NCBI RefSeq assembly: GCF_030272615.1
Contig: NC_081415.1
Coordinates: 376,541,392-376,605,391, forward strand
DNA: 64,000 nt
Direction of reading: 5' to 3'
From: Cryptomeria japonica
Taxonomy: Eukaryota > Streptophyta > Pinopsida > Cupressales > Cupressaceae
The position numbers and the translations under genes were made by a program. This document shows, piece by piece, positions 1 through 12,239 of the stretch; the first letter of the stretch is position 1; each line of letters starts with the position of its first letter. Under the pieces are notes generated by a model that worked only from the letters and a program-made list of their open reading frames with translations, made no database searches and was not told the DNA's origin.

Positions 1-2039
1 ATCTTCTTTTCTAGGAAGATATTGCTGAAATCTTTCAACTCTTCTACTAATAATGATTGAGCTAAGTGGATGATATGTGGTGTCTCTTGACTCCCAATAT
101 TTACTGGCTAAGTTGGTTCAATCAATATAGAAGACCTTTCCTGGAAATTACTTGGTAGTATATCAAGTATCTCACCTTCAAGTGCCTCAGAGAGGTTTTC
201 ACCCTTAGGTACATCCTTTATTTTTTATCTTTTTGATTCTAAAACCACCACAATGTGGTTTTCACCGTTAGATCTTTTATTTTTCTTATTTTGATTTTTT
301 GACTATGGTACTTGATATCTGTTTCAGTCATGTTCTCACTATGTTCACTGGTGGAAGAGTCCATTGGTTCAACTACATTAAGGTAGTAGGCTAATGTATA
401 GTCATTTGCAAAGATAGGTACATTCATAGGTTGGTTTTGGAGACTACAATCAATTAGTTCAAGATGTACCAAAGATAAAGTTTGGACAGGTTCAAGAGAG
501 TTCATGGTATTATCATCATAGCTTTAGACCGAAAAGTCGAGTTCTAAAAGACTACCTTGTGTAAATGTCTCAAGACCAGGAATATTTACAACATGATTAT
601 TGAAGTACATGTTAATATTTAGTTGACCAAATCCAATAGACCTACTCATAGCACCATTTTCTATGCCAAACTAGACTACATATCATGGTTTGACAGTAGC
701 AAGATTAGTAGACAGATTCCTGACATCTGTGACAGAGGAGTTACAGTTTGATGTTGAATAGGTATTATCATCAATAGGACTGTTATTGGAGTCACCGGAG
801 TCATAAGAGGAAGTTTTCAACTCTTCATCAAGTGATTGAGTGAATTTATGTATAGTGTCAATACCTACATCTTTGTTGCTACAAGTTCCTTTGTGATTTG
901 GTTCATTTATCACTTGTATCTGACATACCTATTGACATAACCTTGATGGTTCTATGAATTTTTATCTTCTACTCCATTCAACTTCTTCTAGACTAATGAC
1001 TGGTTTTGTTTCTGTAGCTTCCAATTCTTCTTGTGTAGTGCCATTTCTAATTTGTTCTATCCTATTAGAGGGAGACATAGTAGGTAAAGAATTTTCTTGT
1101 GTCTTTCTTCCTTTCAGTTTTCATTCATAGTTTGCTTATCTTTTTAATCTAATTTCTTCTATCTCTGTTTGTAGCTTTAAGCGTATCAATTCTTGAATTT
1201 CATATGTGATATCATTAGAGTCTTCTAGAGTTTTTGTACTAGATGTATCTGAGAGATGATCTGGACCCCATTCATACTCGTTTGAGTCAGTTTCTGAATC
1301 ATCTAGTTGTTGTCTACCAGTGTATGTGACTGGAATTTTTCAGTGGTGAAAACAATTCCTTGATTCTTTCTACATCTTCTCTCATATCCTCTGGGACTTC
1401 TACTCCTTGTAATGTTGTAGTTGATACCATTGGAACTTGATCATTGGTTTTTTCCTCTCTCTTGACTGCTATTTTTTTTTGTTCTTTTTCATACTCTTCT
1501 TGAGTTTGTTGAGTGTTTACTTTCTGTGATAGTGAAGGCAGTGTCTTTTTCTTCCACTTAGAATTAGAAACATATTTTGGTCTGATGTCTTTCATGGATT
1601 GTATCTCAGTCCATCTTTTTCATTTGCAAACTTTTTTTATAGATGAATGGGTTCAATAATACCTTCTTTATTTTTTCTGAGAGGACCAGTACCTGAATAT
1701 CCCATACATTGAATCATTTTATATCCTGGACCATACTGTGTCAGAGAAATCTCATAATGTCTTACTTCTTTGTTTTTCACTATCTTCTTTGAAAAGCCAT
1801 TTGAGAACAACATCCTCTTTTATTTCATCTACAAGGGAAGTAGAGGATTGTACAAAGAGACCGTCATATATGACATTTGGAGTGGAAGTCTATGGATTCA
1901 TAACCTCTAATGGTTTTCCTAATTGTCTAGGTGATGGAGGAAGAGAAATGAGTGAAAGTATTGGTTCTACCTTGTATCCGTCCATGCCAGTATCTGTGAT
2001 TCAATGTTTCTGAACTTTCAGTTGTAGAGGCTTCTCTAT
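1..2039 (-). pseudogene. Element A coding region downstream of protease, unassigned
   Basis: The minus strand carries several moderately long open segments (1595-1314, 913-683, 505-239) rich in Ser, Glu and Lys, separated by stops and by a frame change between 1314 and 913. None shows RT, RNase H or integrase motifs. By position it is the linker between retropepsin and RT, which must begin beyond base 1. It is low-complexity and badly decayed; I assign no function. Confidence 0.45.
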
Positions 2040-2849
2040 TATGAGGTACAAAGATATCAACACTCTCTATCAATGCATTGCATGGGGATTTGTATCAGCA
2101 GGAATAGTGACTTCAACCCCATTATAAAGAAATTTTAAGCACTGGTGATATATAGACGGAACTGCCTTCATTCCATGAATCCATGGCCTACCCAGTAAGA
2201 TGTTGTATGACAGAGGAAGATCGAGCACCTAGAAAATAACATCCCTTTCTACAGGTCCTACTCTGATTGGTAATAGTACCAAACCTTTAGAGGCTCTTTC
2301 TTCTTCATCATAAGCTTTGATTGTTATTTTCTTGGCTGGATCAATGACATTTTCATAAAAGCCCAGTTGTGTAAGACGATTATAGGTACAAATATTCAAC
2401 CCAATGCCTCCATCTATCAAAACACATTTAACTCGGTGTTTATGGATAAGAGCTTCAATGTGAAATGGTTGGTTATGTGGGTGATTCAACAAGTTGTCAT
2501 CTTCTTCAGAGAAAGTAAGATAATGAGGCGAAGTCAGGTGACCCACCATAGATTGAACCCGATCGATATCTAAATATTTTGGGACATAAGTTGTGAGCAA
2601 CACTTTGTCTAGGATCTCTTTGTGAGCAGAAGAGATTTTGAGCAATTCAAAGATGGAGATTTGAGCATTTGTTCTTTTCAGTTGTTCGACAATGCTATAT
2701 CTAGAGGATGATGATGAAGTTAGTTGTTTAAATTTAGCAAATGTTGTATCTGTTTGTTTGTTTGACAAGGTTGGTAAGTTTGACATTGTTTTATTAGGAT
2801 TCAAAGAACTAGCTCCTTGGAGAGTGACTTTCTTTTGAGCGCGGGTCAC
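2040..2849 (-). pseudogene. Retropepsin region of element A
   Basis: The aspartic protease domain would mature the Gag-Pol polyprotein. It is in frame with the last gag segment. The catalytic loop reads VLIDGGIGLNI at about 2415-2385. The second Gly replaces the Ser/Thr of the classic D-[ST]-G, a variant known in Tat/Ogre-type elements. Downstream the frame gives [20 protein letters not shown], the conserved strand that closes the protease in this clade, and HQCLKF. A TAG breaks the frame at about 2228, so the protein is truncated. Confidence 0.8.
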
Positions 2850-2861
2850 AGCATTTGCATT

Positions 2862-4633
2862 TCATGATTCGTTTTGTTTATCTTTGATTATAATCACAAT
2901 GCAATATTCAGGTTGGGAAGACTCAATCATGTTGATCACATTGTCATTGTTGGCATAAGTGTAATTAACTTTGGCACCTCCTTTTGACTTTGAGGAATCA
3001 CCTTGTTCATAAATAGGTAAGGGATCTTTGAAAGCTTTGTGATCAGGATTAGTTGTGTGATTTCCAACAACAATTTTTCCAGCATCAATGAGATCTTGAA
3101 TCTCATGTTTAAGCTTCATGCAATTTTTTGTATTATGACCTTTGGTTCGATGGTAGTCGCAGTATTCATTTTCTCTCCACCATTTTGGTTTAACTTCTAG
3201 ATAATATGGCCTAGAATTGTCTAGTAAGGTTATCAAATCGTTTGCCAATAAAGTTTTGAAAGTGTATTCATATGATTCCTCCAGAGGAGTGAAGTCGCAT
3301 TTAGGTTTTGAAAGCCAAGGTTTCTCTTTAAACCATTCTTTTACTTTCTTTGGAGGATTTTTGTTGCGGTTTTAGCTGCTTTGAGTGCTTGCATGTCACT
3401 GGCCAAGTTAAATATCGTGGATTTTCATTTTGCTTTAATAGTGTCTACCACTCCATCATTAACAACATTTTTGTTGTTGTCTTTGCCATATTTCCAATAT
3501 TTGTTCTTTTCTTTGGATCTAGAAGCTTGTTCTGTTTCTTTCCAAAGTGAGATATCTCCTTTCTTTATAAGCACATCTTCCATCTTGAGGGCATTATCTA
3601 CCATTTTGTTGAATGAATGGTGCACTTGCATTTGGATACTGTATTTCAATTTAGGGATTAAGTTGTTGATGAAGATATCCATCTTCTCAAAATCTGGAAT
3701 AGGCCATGAATATCCAGAGAACAACTTTCTCCATCATTGGAGAAAAGTGAGAAAGGGCTCTCTTGTTTTCTATTTGGTATTGCAAAGCTCTATCATAGTG
3801 ACTGGGTGACAAATGTTATAGGAGTATTGTTGTAGAAATAGTTGGATTAATTCTTCAAAAGTTTTTATTCCCATAGGTAGGCTTGAGAACCATTCCAGAG
3901 CTTTCCCCCCTAAACTTCTCAGGAAAAGGCGCATGAGATATGTTTGGTTGTGCATGAACTCCATACATAAAGCACAAAATTCTCTGATATGGTCTTGGGG
4001 ATCTGAGTTACCATCATATTTGTCAAATTTTGGGATCTCCACTCATGAAGAAAATGGAGGCATGTAAATGTTTTTGTCAAATGGAACTGAGCATATTGTG
4101 TCCAGAGAATATTGCTTTGGTGATTTATCCTTGTTTTTCAATTCTATCATCTCAGTTCATAACACTTGTAATTGTTTGTTTACCATTGTTGATGGTGTCT
4201 CTTCCTCTTTAGTGATGAGGCCCTTAACATTATAACTAGTAGGAATTTTAGCTCCTTTCTTTGCCAATTCTAGAAAATAGTCTTCTTTTTCTCTAGCCAT
4301 GATAACCTTCATCATTTTTTGGAAATCTTTATCTTTTTGACATTTCTGTATATCAATTTTTGGTGGTTCAGAGGATTCTGATTCACTTGATGAGGAATCA
4401 TTGTTGGTATCATGGATACTGACATCGTCATAAGTTTTGTGTTTAGTAGCTTGTCTTTCTTTTTTTGTTCCAAATATGGTGGGAGACAAGGGTTGATCAT
4501 AAATTGGGACATCTAATGATGAAGGCTTATCAGTGAGAGGATCCTTTATGTAAAATCGATCATTTTTATATGAAAAGGATTGTCCTTTGCCCTCGATAAC
4601 CTTCTTACAAGAACTTATGGTTTGAAAAGGCAT
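2862..4633 (-). pseudogene. gag: gag of element A (decayed)
   Basis: This encodes the capsid/nucleocapsid precursor that packages element RNA. The first recognisable ATG is at 4633. Residues 1-160 are a charged, Ser-rich N-terminal part. The capsid domain at 4042-3770 has PKFDKYDGNSDPQDH and GGKALEWFSSLP, the usual plant gypsy gag landmarks, and continues in 3724-3425. A zinc-knuckle-like segment at about 3190-3120 reads CDYHRTKGHNTKNC. The frame is kept from 4633 to about 3425 with in-frame stops, then shifts before 3248, from which it stays open into the protease region. No intact product is possible. Confidence 0.85.
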
Positions 4634-5104
4634 TTTTATTGACTGATGTGACCTAAAGTTGTTTGTGATGCAGAAGTCAAGATCAAATTTAAAGCTAGTT
4701 GTTCGTTTAACTTATCGATTGAGAGAAGCAACTAAGATTTAGTTTGGTTTCAGGAAATATCTATCATGTGTATGACATTTATCTAAGTTACCTAGTTTAA
4801 TTTAAGAGAAGTGACTAAGACTCAGTCTAGTTTCAAGAACGATCTATCCTATGTAAGACGTTATCTAAGTGACTTAAGTTTGATAAATGGTTGATTGAAC
4901 TAGCTGAAAGATGATCAACAAAATCGTGCAACACTACAGAAGAAGTGCATTCTTTAGATTTGTTTATGCTTAGAATGATGATAACTAGTTTTATGCTCAC
5001 TGTAGATTGTTTTAGGCAAGTTTGATTGTTCTGGACTGACAAAATCAGAGATTCATAAAATAGGTTTTACAGGACTAGACAACAGTTTAATAGCTTTAGG
5101 CTGA

Positions 5105-5365
5105 TATTAGTAGTATTTCGTACGAGTTGTTGTCTAGGCTCATACGACAAATGGGTATGCCTCAGACGACAAACTGATGAATGCAATGGTGTTTCATATG
5201 ACACAGAATCAGAGACTAGACGATAATTCTCTAAGTAGGATGATAGTTTATTAGGTTTTGTACGACAGAGAACTGAGGCTCGGACGACAAACTATTAGAC
5301 CTGATGAAATTTTGTATGATAGAAGGTATGTAGCAAGATGATAAATCAGAAGACTCATATGACAG
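5105..5365. repeat. Degenerate catacgacaa repeat cluster in the leader of A
   Basis: About eight to ten loose copies of a catacGACaaa/cggacgacaaac motif lie 20-40 bases apart (catacgacaaatg, cagacgacaaactg, tagacgataattc, gtacgacagag, cggacgacaaac, catatgacagttt). They lie in the untranslated leader between PBS and gag. No function is established. Confidence 0.5.
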
Positions 5366-5430
5366 TTTACTAAACAAAGACAAAATTTCTGACAAATCGA
5401 GTTTTTAATGACTAACGACAACCAGTTTTG

Positions 5431-5574
5431 AGATGGACTGAGGTTTTGGACAGCTGAGATAGACTAGTTTGTGACATGGACAGATTTTTGACTAAGATAG
5501 AATAGTTTTTGACATGGACTGAGTTTTCACTAGGATAGACTAATTTTGACATGGACAAAGTTTTGACTACTGAG
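5431..5574. repeat. Short tandem repeat, unit about 37-42 bp
   Basis: Four imperfect units begin at about 5432, 5474, 5512 and 5549. Each starts with [cg]atggac[ta]gag, continues through ttttgacta and ends near agatagactagttt. The array lies in the leader of element A. The small open frame here is repeat-derived and not a convincing gene. Confidence 0.6.
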
Positions 5575-6564
5575 TTGTTTATTGTTTTCTCCAATTTCGG
5601 TATTTCAATTTCAGTTTCAGGGATGAAAACACAGTAAACACACAATATGTATAACGAATCCAATCACAGCATGCTAACCCTATTAAAATTGGTGAGAGAA
5701 GAAAACCTTTGCTTACAGACTCAGGTACACACCCAATAGCTAATACGGCCACTGAGTCTCATGCAATGAATATTCAACGTTGTATTAGCGGACTCCCAAC
5801 ACTAATGGGGGCACAAAATGACAAGTATCTTGGGAGAGTTACTATCCCTCTTGCACAAAGATTATCCCCCCTTTCAGAAGTGAACCAAGTAGCTTCTAAT
5901 CTTAATTGGAACTAGTAAGGGATCCGTTTGGTGCATCGGGGTATAAACTCAATTAAGAGGTCTCCCACCCTTGAAAACCAAGGTTTAATATACCCAAAGG
6001 TACAGAGGAGAGCTATTCCTGAGCATTGTTGTTGACTTGATTTTAATCAAATCACATTTATTTTATAGTGGGTTGGAGTACTTGACATTTAGCCATTCCC
6101 ACTTAGATCGTTCTCCTCTCACCGGCCATAATGGCTTTGAATTATTAGCTCCTCGGGAGGGTAGGCCCACTAAAGATATACAAATCTCAAACTAAAAAAA
6201 AATGCCTCAAGGGTCTGGATTTCTGATTGTCTATGCAGACAAGAGCGTACTCTCATACCTCTCAGAATTTTCTTAAAACATGAAAGATAGATTTGTTCAT
6301 TAACCAGATAGCAAGTTAGGTGCGTAAAAATTGAATTTAATGAATACACAATGTTTACTCGAATCTCCTCAGGCAACCTGCAAAGAGAAAGAATCAGTAG
6401 TCATATTGTCTTTGTTTGACAAGCATATTCCTTGACAAGTGTTCTGCAAAAATTGATTAGGCTGTGAAAATTTCTCAAACATATGAACAACAAGCCAGGG
6501 TCAGCGTTAGTATGATGAAACTTGACTGAGAAAACCCAAAGAAAGAAATATGCTTTTTAACCCA

Positions 6565-6725
6565 GAAACACAGAGTATTATACGACAATTCTCACCGAAT
6601 CATATGATAATTCATATAATATCGCACGATAATTGCAGTTTCTCATCTGGCACTGTGGGAAAACTCATACGATAATTCACAAAAATTTTACAGACGAAAA
6701 CCCGAAAAAAAAAAAAAAAAAAAAG
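6565..6725. repeat. Degenerate ATACGACAATT-like repeats and poly-A run in the leader of A
   Basis: The plus strand shows several copies of a loose motif (tatacgacaatt, catatgataatt, cgcacgataatt, catacgataatt) at roughly 20-60-base spacing, ending in an uninterrupted A run at about 6705-6724. The same motif family recurs at 5110-5360. Confidence 0.5.
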
Positions 6726-6757
6726 TTAGTCTTTAAGGTCGAAAGATGTAGTCTTTT

Positions 6758-6775
6758 GCCCCATGGTGGGCACCA
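6758..6775 (-). other. Primer-binding site of element A
   Basis: The minus strand reads TGGTGCCCACCATGGGGC a few bases inside the LTR end. This is close to the TGGCGCCCACCGTGGGGC form that I associate with plant gypsy elements. Position and sequence both fit a tRNA-primed minus-strand start. Confidence 0.7.
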
Positions 6776-6778
6776 AAA

Positions 6779-7956
6779 ATGTGTGTGTGAAAAAGTGGAA
6801 TAAGTCTGTAAGCTGCAAGACACACACTTCAATTAAGTCATTACATGTATGGTTCGACAGATATAAGCATGAATATGAAAACCATAACAAATCGACTAAT
6901 TGCCTTCTAAAAGATGCGAGTGTAAGTTGCTCTCAGATTTGTATAAGCAATACCAGTGACTAGACTACACCAAGATGAAGGATTTAATCTATATGAGTAT
7001 GAGATTAAGCTAAATGGATGCAATATTATGCTAGATGGATGAATAGTAAGCTATATGAATTCAAGCAATCATGAAAATATGCAAAAAGAAACTAAACTAA
7101 GATGCAATAATCTCAAAAAGCAAGCACGAATTCTTCAATGACTCTAGAGCAAAAATTGCATAATAACAATAAATCTCTAGGGTGTTTTGAATGAGAGATG
7201 AAGGTTGAATTTATAGAGAATCACGAGAGAGATCAAGAAAAAGCACACTTTAGGATAATTGAAATAATTGAGAAATCAAATTCAGTTAACCTTGAGATAG
7301 ATTCCAATTATAGTTTAATTGAAATGCATTTAGATTTTAAGTTTGAGTTTGCATTATAGATATAATTTAGTTAATTCCATGCACATGAGATAAAAATAGG
7401 TAATTATTTGATTTATTCAATAAAAGAGTCTTTTCAATGCAACTGAACTTCTTTTCTCAAAAGCTTTGAGTTCCAATTTTAGAGAATGATTAATAATTCA
7501 ATTAATTGCTTTTCTGATTTCAAGTTCTCAAATTAGAAGAAAGAAATAATATCTCAAGTTTGATTTCTCTTTCAATTCAATTCTTTATTTTATTTTCAAT
7601 TTAACTCTTACTTTATGATTAATTCCTCTTTTGTAGTAAATTAATTCCTTTTTTATGATTAAATGGCAAATTTATTAATTAATCAAATATGCTAGGATAT
7701 TTAATAAATTAAATATGCTAGGATATTTAATAAATTAAATAGGATAATAGACCCATATGATTTTCTTGGAATGATTTAATTAATTAAATAAATATTTAAT
7801 TAATATAGAATAATTCACTTGCCATGTGACATTTGATGATTGAAGAATTAATTAATTGTGTGCTCAAAGTTGATTTAATTGCCTTTGCTTAGGACCTTGG
7901 TGATGTTGTTGAAATTAGGGGCCCATGGTTTAGGTGACCAATTTTAGGGTATTACA
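6779..7956 (-). repeat. 5' LTR of element A
   Basis: On the minus strand the segment begins TGTAATACCC (complement of 7947-7956), a common start for plant gypsy LTRs, and ends in a CACACACA stretch just before the PBS. It is about 1.18 kb and very A/T-rich in 7200-7900. The second LTR is outside the window, so the boundaries rest on TG...CA ends and PBS position only. Confidence 0.7.
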
Positions 7957-8050
7957 TTACTTTCTCATGAAAAACACGTTTTTAGTTTGTTTTTTCTTCA
8001 TTTTCTCTCCTAAACCGCGAATTGGGTGCTAGATTTCTCCTCCAGACACT

Positions 8051-10639
8051 ATGTATCAAGGTTAGTTTATGTTAATTTTTGTCTCTCTTTCCCATTTGTT
8101 CAATTTGTTTTACATTTTAAATTTAATTTCATTAATTTTGATTGAGTATTTTCATTTTTTGTTTCAAAAACTAGATTCTTCTAATCCACAACAAGAATAA
8201 CCAAATGCACCTCCTAAAAACCCACAAGATACACCCCCAATTCCTCCTTTTGACCACACACCTGAAACATAGGAGCAATTAATTAATTAGCTAGGACAAA
8301 ATACATCTAAAATCAATAGACTGATTGTTAAATTGAAAACATCTGAACTTGAGAATCATCAATCCCTCACCACTAGCCTAGAAACATTAGCTAGTGGTGC
8401 CATAGTTGTTTCCACATAAATTACCAAATGGGGAAACTTTAGGGATAGGTGTCGTCAATTCTATATCGATGGGCTATCATACGAGGAAGTAAAAAACAAA
8501 AATATTAGTAAACAGAAATATATGCCCTTTTCATTGATCCCAAAACTGGTCAGTCGTTACCTCTTAATGCAAAGAGGTTTGCCATACATTGGTGTAGCAA
8601 TGTGCAGATGAAGAATATTTTTTGGCAGAGGTGGTGGATCATCTTTGATGATCCACCTTGTAATAATTATGAGGTGCCATTGTATTTTTTGAGAAAAGTA
8701 TACTCTGAGTTTGTGCTCAATGTGCGACCAAACTATTTTGACATGAGAGAGTTCCATGGTAGAGGTGGTGGCTCTACCCAAGATAGACTTGGAGCTCGTA
8801 GGCGATTACCCATGGAGAGTCATTGCCCCCTAGCATCCAAACCCAAGGTGCATCGATTTGTCCCAGTAGAGCTAAAAGAGTCGATGGAGCTATAGACTCT
8901 TCAGCTGGCCACAACATTGGCTAGTGTCATCATCCAACATGGGACGTCATTAGCACACCCTATTGTATTGGATGATGAGCCATTTGTTGCTCCAGGTGGC
9001 AACACAAAGCCCATCCAACATATGTGTGTTAGTTGCTCGAGGATAGATGATGCACTCGGTGTAGATGGATCCACATCTCATCCGCACATGATTTGCGAGA
9101 GTAGATGTCAGGCCCGCATGACCGAGGATTTTGCATTGACAGATGAGTTGATGGACATGGTGTTTGTCCATCAGCGACAGACACATGTGTGTTGATTTGA
9201 ATTCATAGAATTTTATTTATCAGTCACTTTAAATTTGTAATTACATAAATGAATTTTCATTTATACATCGATTTAAATTGAGACAAATAATATGCATTTC
9301 AGGATGCAGCAACGGTATCCCATACTCCTCCCCTAGTTACTACAGGTTGCAACTTTGATGCCTGAGGTAAAAATTTTGTAACATTTTAAAATAGAATAGT
9401 ACACTTTGAATTCAAAAAAAAACAAGATATACTAACTATCTTTAATGCTTGGTCCAATTTTTGGTTTGTAGGTGTTGACAGGGGACCAAATATCCCAGAT
9501 TGATGACATCACGCTCTAAATGATCGATTTTGGCCTACAAGGCTATACGGTATCATATTTTGTACAACCCTTTTTATGTATTGTTTTGATGGAATATGCA
9601 AGTCACTTCATTTTAGATTTTTAAAATTATGTTTAATATATTATCTGTACTAATATCTCATGTTAATTTTGTTTTTTAAGGGTGCCCCCTTTGCATCTAG
9701 GGCTCGTCCTAAGAAAAAGAATTCCTTGAAGATGCCAAAACGTGGGAAGAAGGTAATTGAAAACATTTTTAGTTGTACACTTGTTTGAAAATTTTGAAAT
9801 CAAGTATTAGTTGGGGTTTGTAGATTGATTAGTTTTTTTTGTCTATTTTACAATTACATCAGCCATTGAGCTATGTGGATTTGTTGAATGCACCTGATTC
9901 GCCCGTGGATCAAGAGAGGGCGGAGGTATGTATCCCTACTTTATTTTCTTGATTTCATGATTATATGCATGCATACATGTAAACTTGTGATATATTATAA
10001 TATTATAATTTTTTCATACAGGAAATATCCATACCTATTTCATCAATGGTGAACCCTCCTCCGTGCACTAGAGAAGTATCTCAGGATCCGGTACACTTTT
10101 GTTTGATATATTACATTAATTGTTTTTAACCTACAATATTTATCATCATATTAATTGAATTTAATCTTTGAACATTTTTTGTATAGGTAATAGCGATAGT
10201 TTCTCCATCGATGGTGAGCCATCCTCAGTCCATTGGAGAAGCATCTCAGGCACAGGAACATCATTGTTCTCTATATTATATCTTTTAAGTGTTTTTGATA
10301 TATTAATGTTATTACATTGTATTCATTGTACATTCAATCTACAATAGACGCCTTCGCAGTACGGTCATAACGTGGATCCATTTAAGTATGTCTTCAAGAA
10401 AACTCCTAAGAGTGACAAGGAGAGGAGAGCAAATACATTAGCTCCTAGATCAGCCGATGAGGTAATCTACATTTCAATTCCAAATGAATTATAGTTAAAT
10501 GCATAGTTATGTTGTTAATTGTGAACTATTTTCTACAAAAGAATTCTAACTTGGCTTTTGAATTGTGGTTTTGCAGCCATCTACAGAGCCGCGTACTGCA
10601 TTGAAGAGGCTTGATTTTGATGATCTACCACAAGTTTAG
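8051..10639 (+). pseudogene. Ten-exon gene of unknown function (decayed), possibly an accessory transposon gene
   Basis: I infer ATG at 8051 (exon 8051-8060, donor gttagt), then exons 8175-9186, 9303-9366, 9472-9549, 9681-9752, 9863-9925, 10022-10090, 10187-10255, 10348-10461 and 10577-10639 (TAG). Introns are short, with GT and AG ends at nearly all junctions, and from exon 3 on nearly every exon is a multiple of three in phase 0. The protein would be about 515 residues. Exon 2 has FIDPKTGQSLPLN, a WQRWW aromatic patch and a Cys-rich C-x2-C...C-x3-C segment; later exons are basic, then Pro/Ser-rich. Exons 7 and 8 are a tandem duplication. Damage: TAA/TAG stops in exon 2, a frameshift near 8515, one extra base in exon 3, TAA in exon 4, and the donor after exon 8 mutated from GT to GA. 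I do not recognise the family. It faces the DDE-like gene tail to tail, so both could belong to one DNA transposon. Confidence 0.6.
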
Positions 10640-10807
10640 GATCATATAGTGTTAGTTTTGGTCATAGAATGACCAATACATGTAGATATATTCTACATTT
10701 TTATTGTATATCGATTTGGACATGGCATATGCCACATTTTTGTAATACTTGTATTGACTTGGCAGACATGCCTTTTTTATATATATATAAATGTCAATAT
10801 TCGATCC

Positions 10808-10813
10808 AATAAA
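10808..10813 (+). promoter_or_regulatory. Possible poly(A) signal of the ten-exon gene
   Basis: An AATAAA hexamer lies about 170 bases after the inferred stop codon, following T-rich sequence. It is weak evidence on its own in A/T-rich DNA. Confidence 0.3.
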
Positions 10814-11110
10814 TGTGTACTGGGTTCATTATTTTATATTCATTTTGTTTTATGGTTGTCCTTTTATAAATTTAATTGAACATTTGCCTATGTAATCAAC
10901 AATATGAATATAAACAACAAAAATATATGATATAAAACATTGCAATCATGGAATATGAGTTGATAAAATTTATAAAATGTTGAATTAACCCTCCAAAAAT
11001 CCTTGTATTTAGTTCATTATTGTGTATTCATTGTATTTGGTGGCTGCCCTTTTATAAATTTAAATGAATATTTGCATATGTAATCAACAATATGAATATA
11101 AACAACAATA
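10814..11110. repeat. Direct duplication, period 188 bp
   Basis: The segment starting cttttataaattta at 10861 recurs at 11049, including the following gtaatcaacaatatgaat block and the preceding ttcattat...gttgtcc block. It is a 188-bp offset tandem duplication with modest divergence. Confidence 0.7.
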
Positions 11111-11114
11111 TGTG

Positions 11115-12010
11115 TTTGGTGCGAGAGCACCCTCACACTCACAATGGTCAAATTTTGTTCATCATGTGCACAAATCAACATCGTGAGCATGTCTGGGTGG
11201 GTAGTTTTACGCTAGGCATGCCCCTGTCATGCATCCCAAAGTGTCAGAACATTGAGAGTCATACCATATCGGTGCGATCTCTCAAGTGCCCTGAGTCCAA
11301 AAAATTATCAACATTTGACAAACGGTTTCTTCAAATCCAAGACACATATGGTCAATCCATTTAAACCTATGGGGTCGCATGAGGCTCCTCTACAATGGCC
11401 TCTCTTGGTTTTTGACGACTCGGAGCCATTTTCAATTGGTAGCATTTTTTTGCCTGCTGCAAAAATCGTCAGTTGCATGCAATGCAAAGTTGCAGGATTG
11501 CCTAGAATTGATTCGGTTCATCGTGTGCACAAACCGACATCATAAGCACTTCCAGGTGGGAAGGTTTATGCTAAGCATGCCCCTATCATGCATCCCAAAG
11601 CACCAAAATGTCGAGAGTCATACCATATCGGGGCGATCTCTCAAGTAACCTGAGTCCAAAAAATTGTCAAAATTTGACGGATTATTTCTTCAAATACAGG
11701 ACACATATGGTCGATCCATTTGAACCTATGGGGTTGAGTGAGGCTCCTCTACAATGGTCTATCTTGGTTTTTGATGAATCGAAGCCAATTTCAATTGGTA
11801 GCATTTTTTTGCCTGCTGCAAAAACCGTCAGTTGCATGCAATGCAAAGTTGTTGGATTGGCTAGAATTGCTTCAGCTCGTCGTGTGCACAAACCGACGTC
11901 ACGAGAACGTTCGGGTGGGAAGTTTTATGCTAGGCATGCCCATGTCATGCATCCCAAAGCATCGAAACGTCAAGAACCATACCATATCGGGGCGATGTGC
12001 AAGTTGCTTG
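11115..12010. repeat. Tandem repeat, period about 359 bp, about 2.5 copies
   Basis: The anchor gtgcacaaa-cga-catc occurs at about 11166, 11526 and 11885, and long blocks between anchors repeat in order (ctatggggt, gaggctcctctacaatgg, gcctgctgcaaaaa, catgcatcccaaag, accatatcgg). Spacing is 359-360 bp. The last copy stops abruptly near 12010. Frames of 89-142 codons seen in each unit are by-products of the repeat: their stops and starts are not conserved between copies. Confidence 0.85.
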
Positions 12011-12239
12011 ACAACTTTTTTGACAATTTTTTTTGACAATAATGACAATTTTTGCTCAAATTGTATCTAGTCTCAATCTATGACCCCTCTAACCCAATAA
12101 TGAATTAAATAATTCTCCATGATTATACAAGAATCAATAATTCTCATGATTGACCTTATCACATCACATGTACTCAAAACATAGTCAAAAAATATTGACA
12201 CACAAAATAGTCACAAAATATTGTCACATATTATTTAAA

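Larger units (their letters stand above)
1..7956 (-). mobile_element. Element A: partial Tat/Ogre-like Ty3/gypsy LTR retrotransposon
   Basis: This is the 5' half of a minus-strand element. Reading right to left it has a 5' LTR (7956-6779), a primer-binding site, a leader of about 2.1 kb, gag (from 4633), a retropepsin region and then unassigned sequence running off the left edge. RT, RNase H and integrase must lie outside the window. The gag signature (G-D-P-x-D-H, then A-L-E-W-F) and the retropepsin with DGG instead of DSG are typical of the plant Tat/Ogre branch. At the LTR's outer edge the next five bases (7957-7961, ttact) would be the target-site duplication; its partner is not visible. 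The coding part has several stops and at least two frameshifts, so the element is dead. Confidence 0.85.

Noticed and set aside
5709-6376. Small frames in the leader of element A
   Set aside because: They lie between PBS and gag, carry no known motif, and part of the segment is repeat-derived; treated as untranslated leader.
11379-12070. Apparent paralogous small proteins (89-142 codons) in tandem
   Set aside because: They arise from the 359-bp repeat unit; overlapping frames differ between copies and stops are not conserved.
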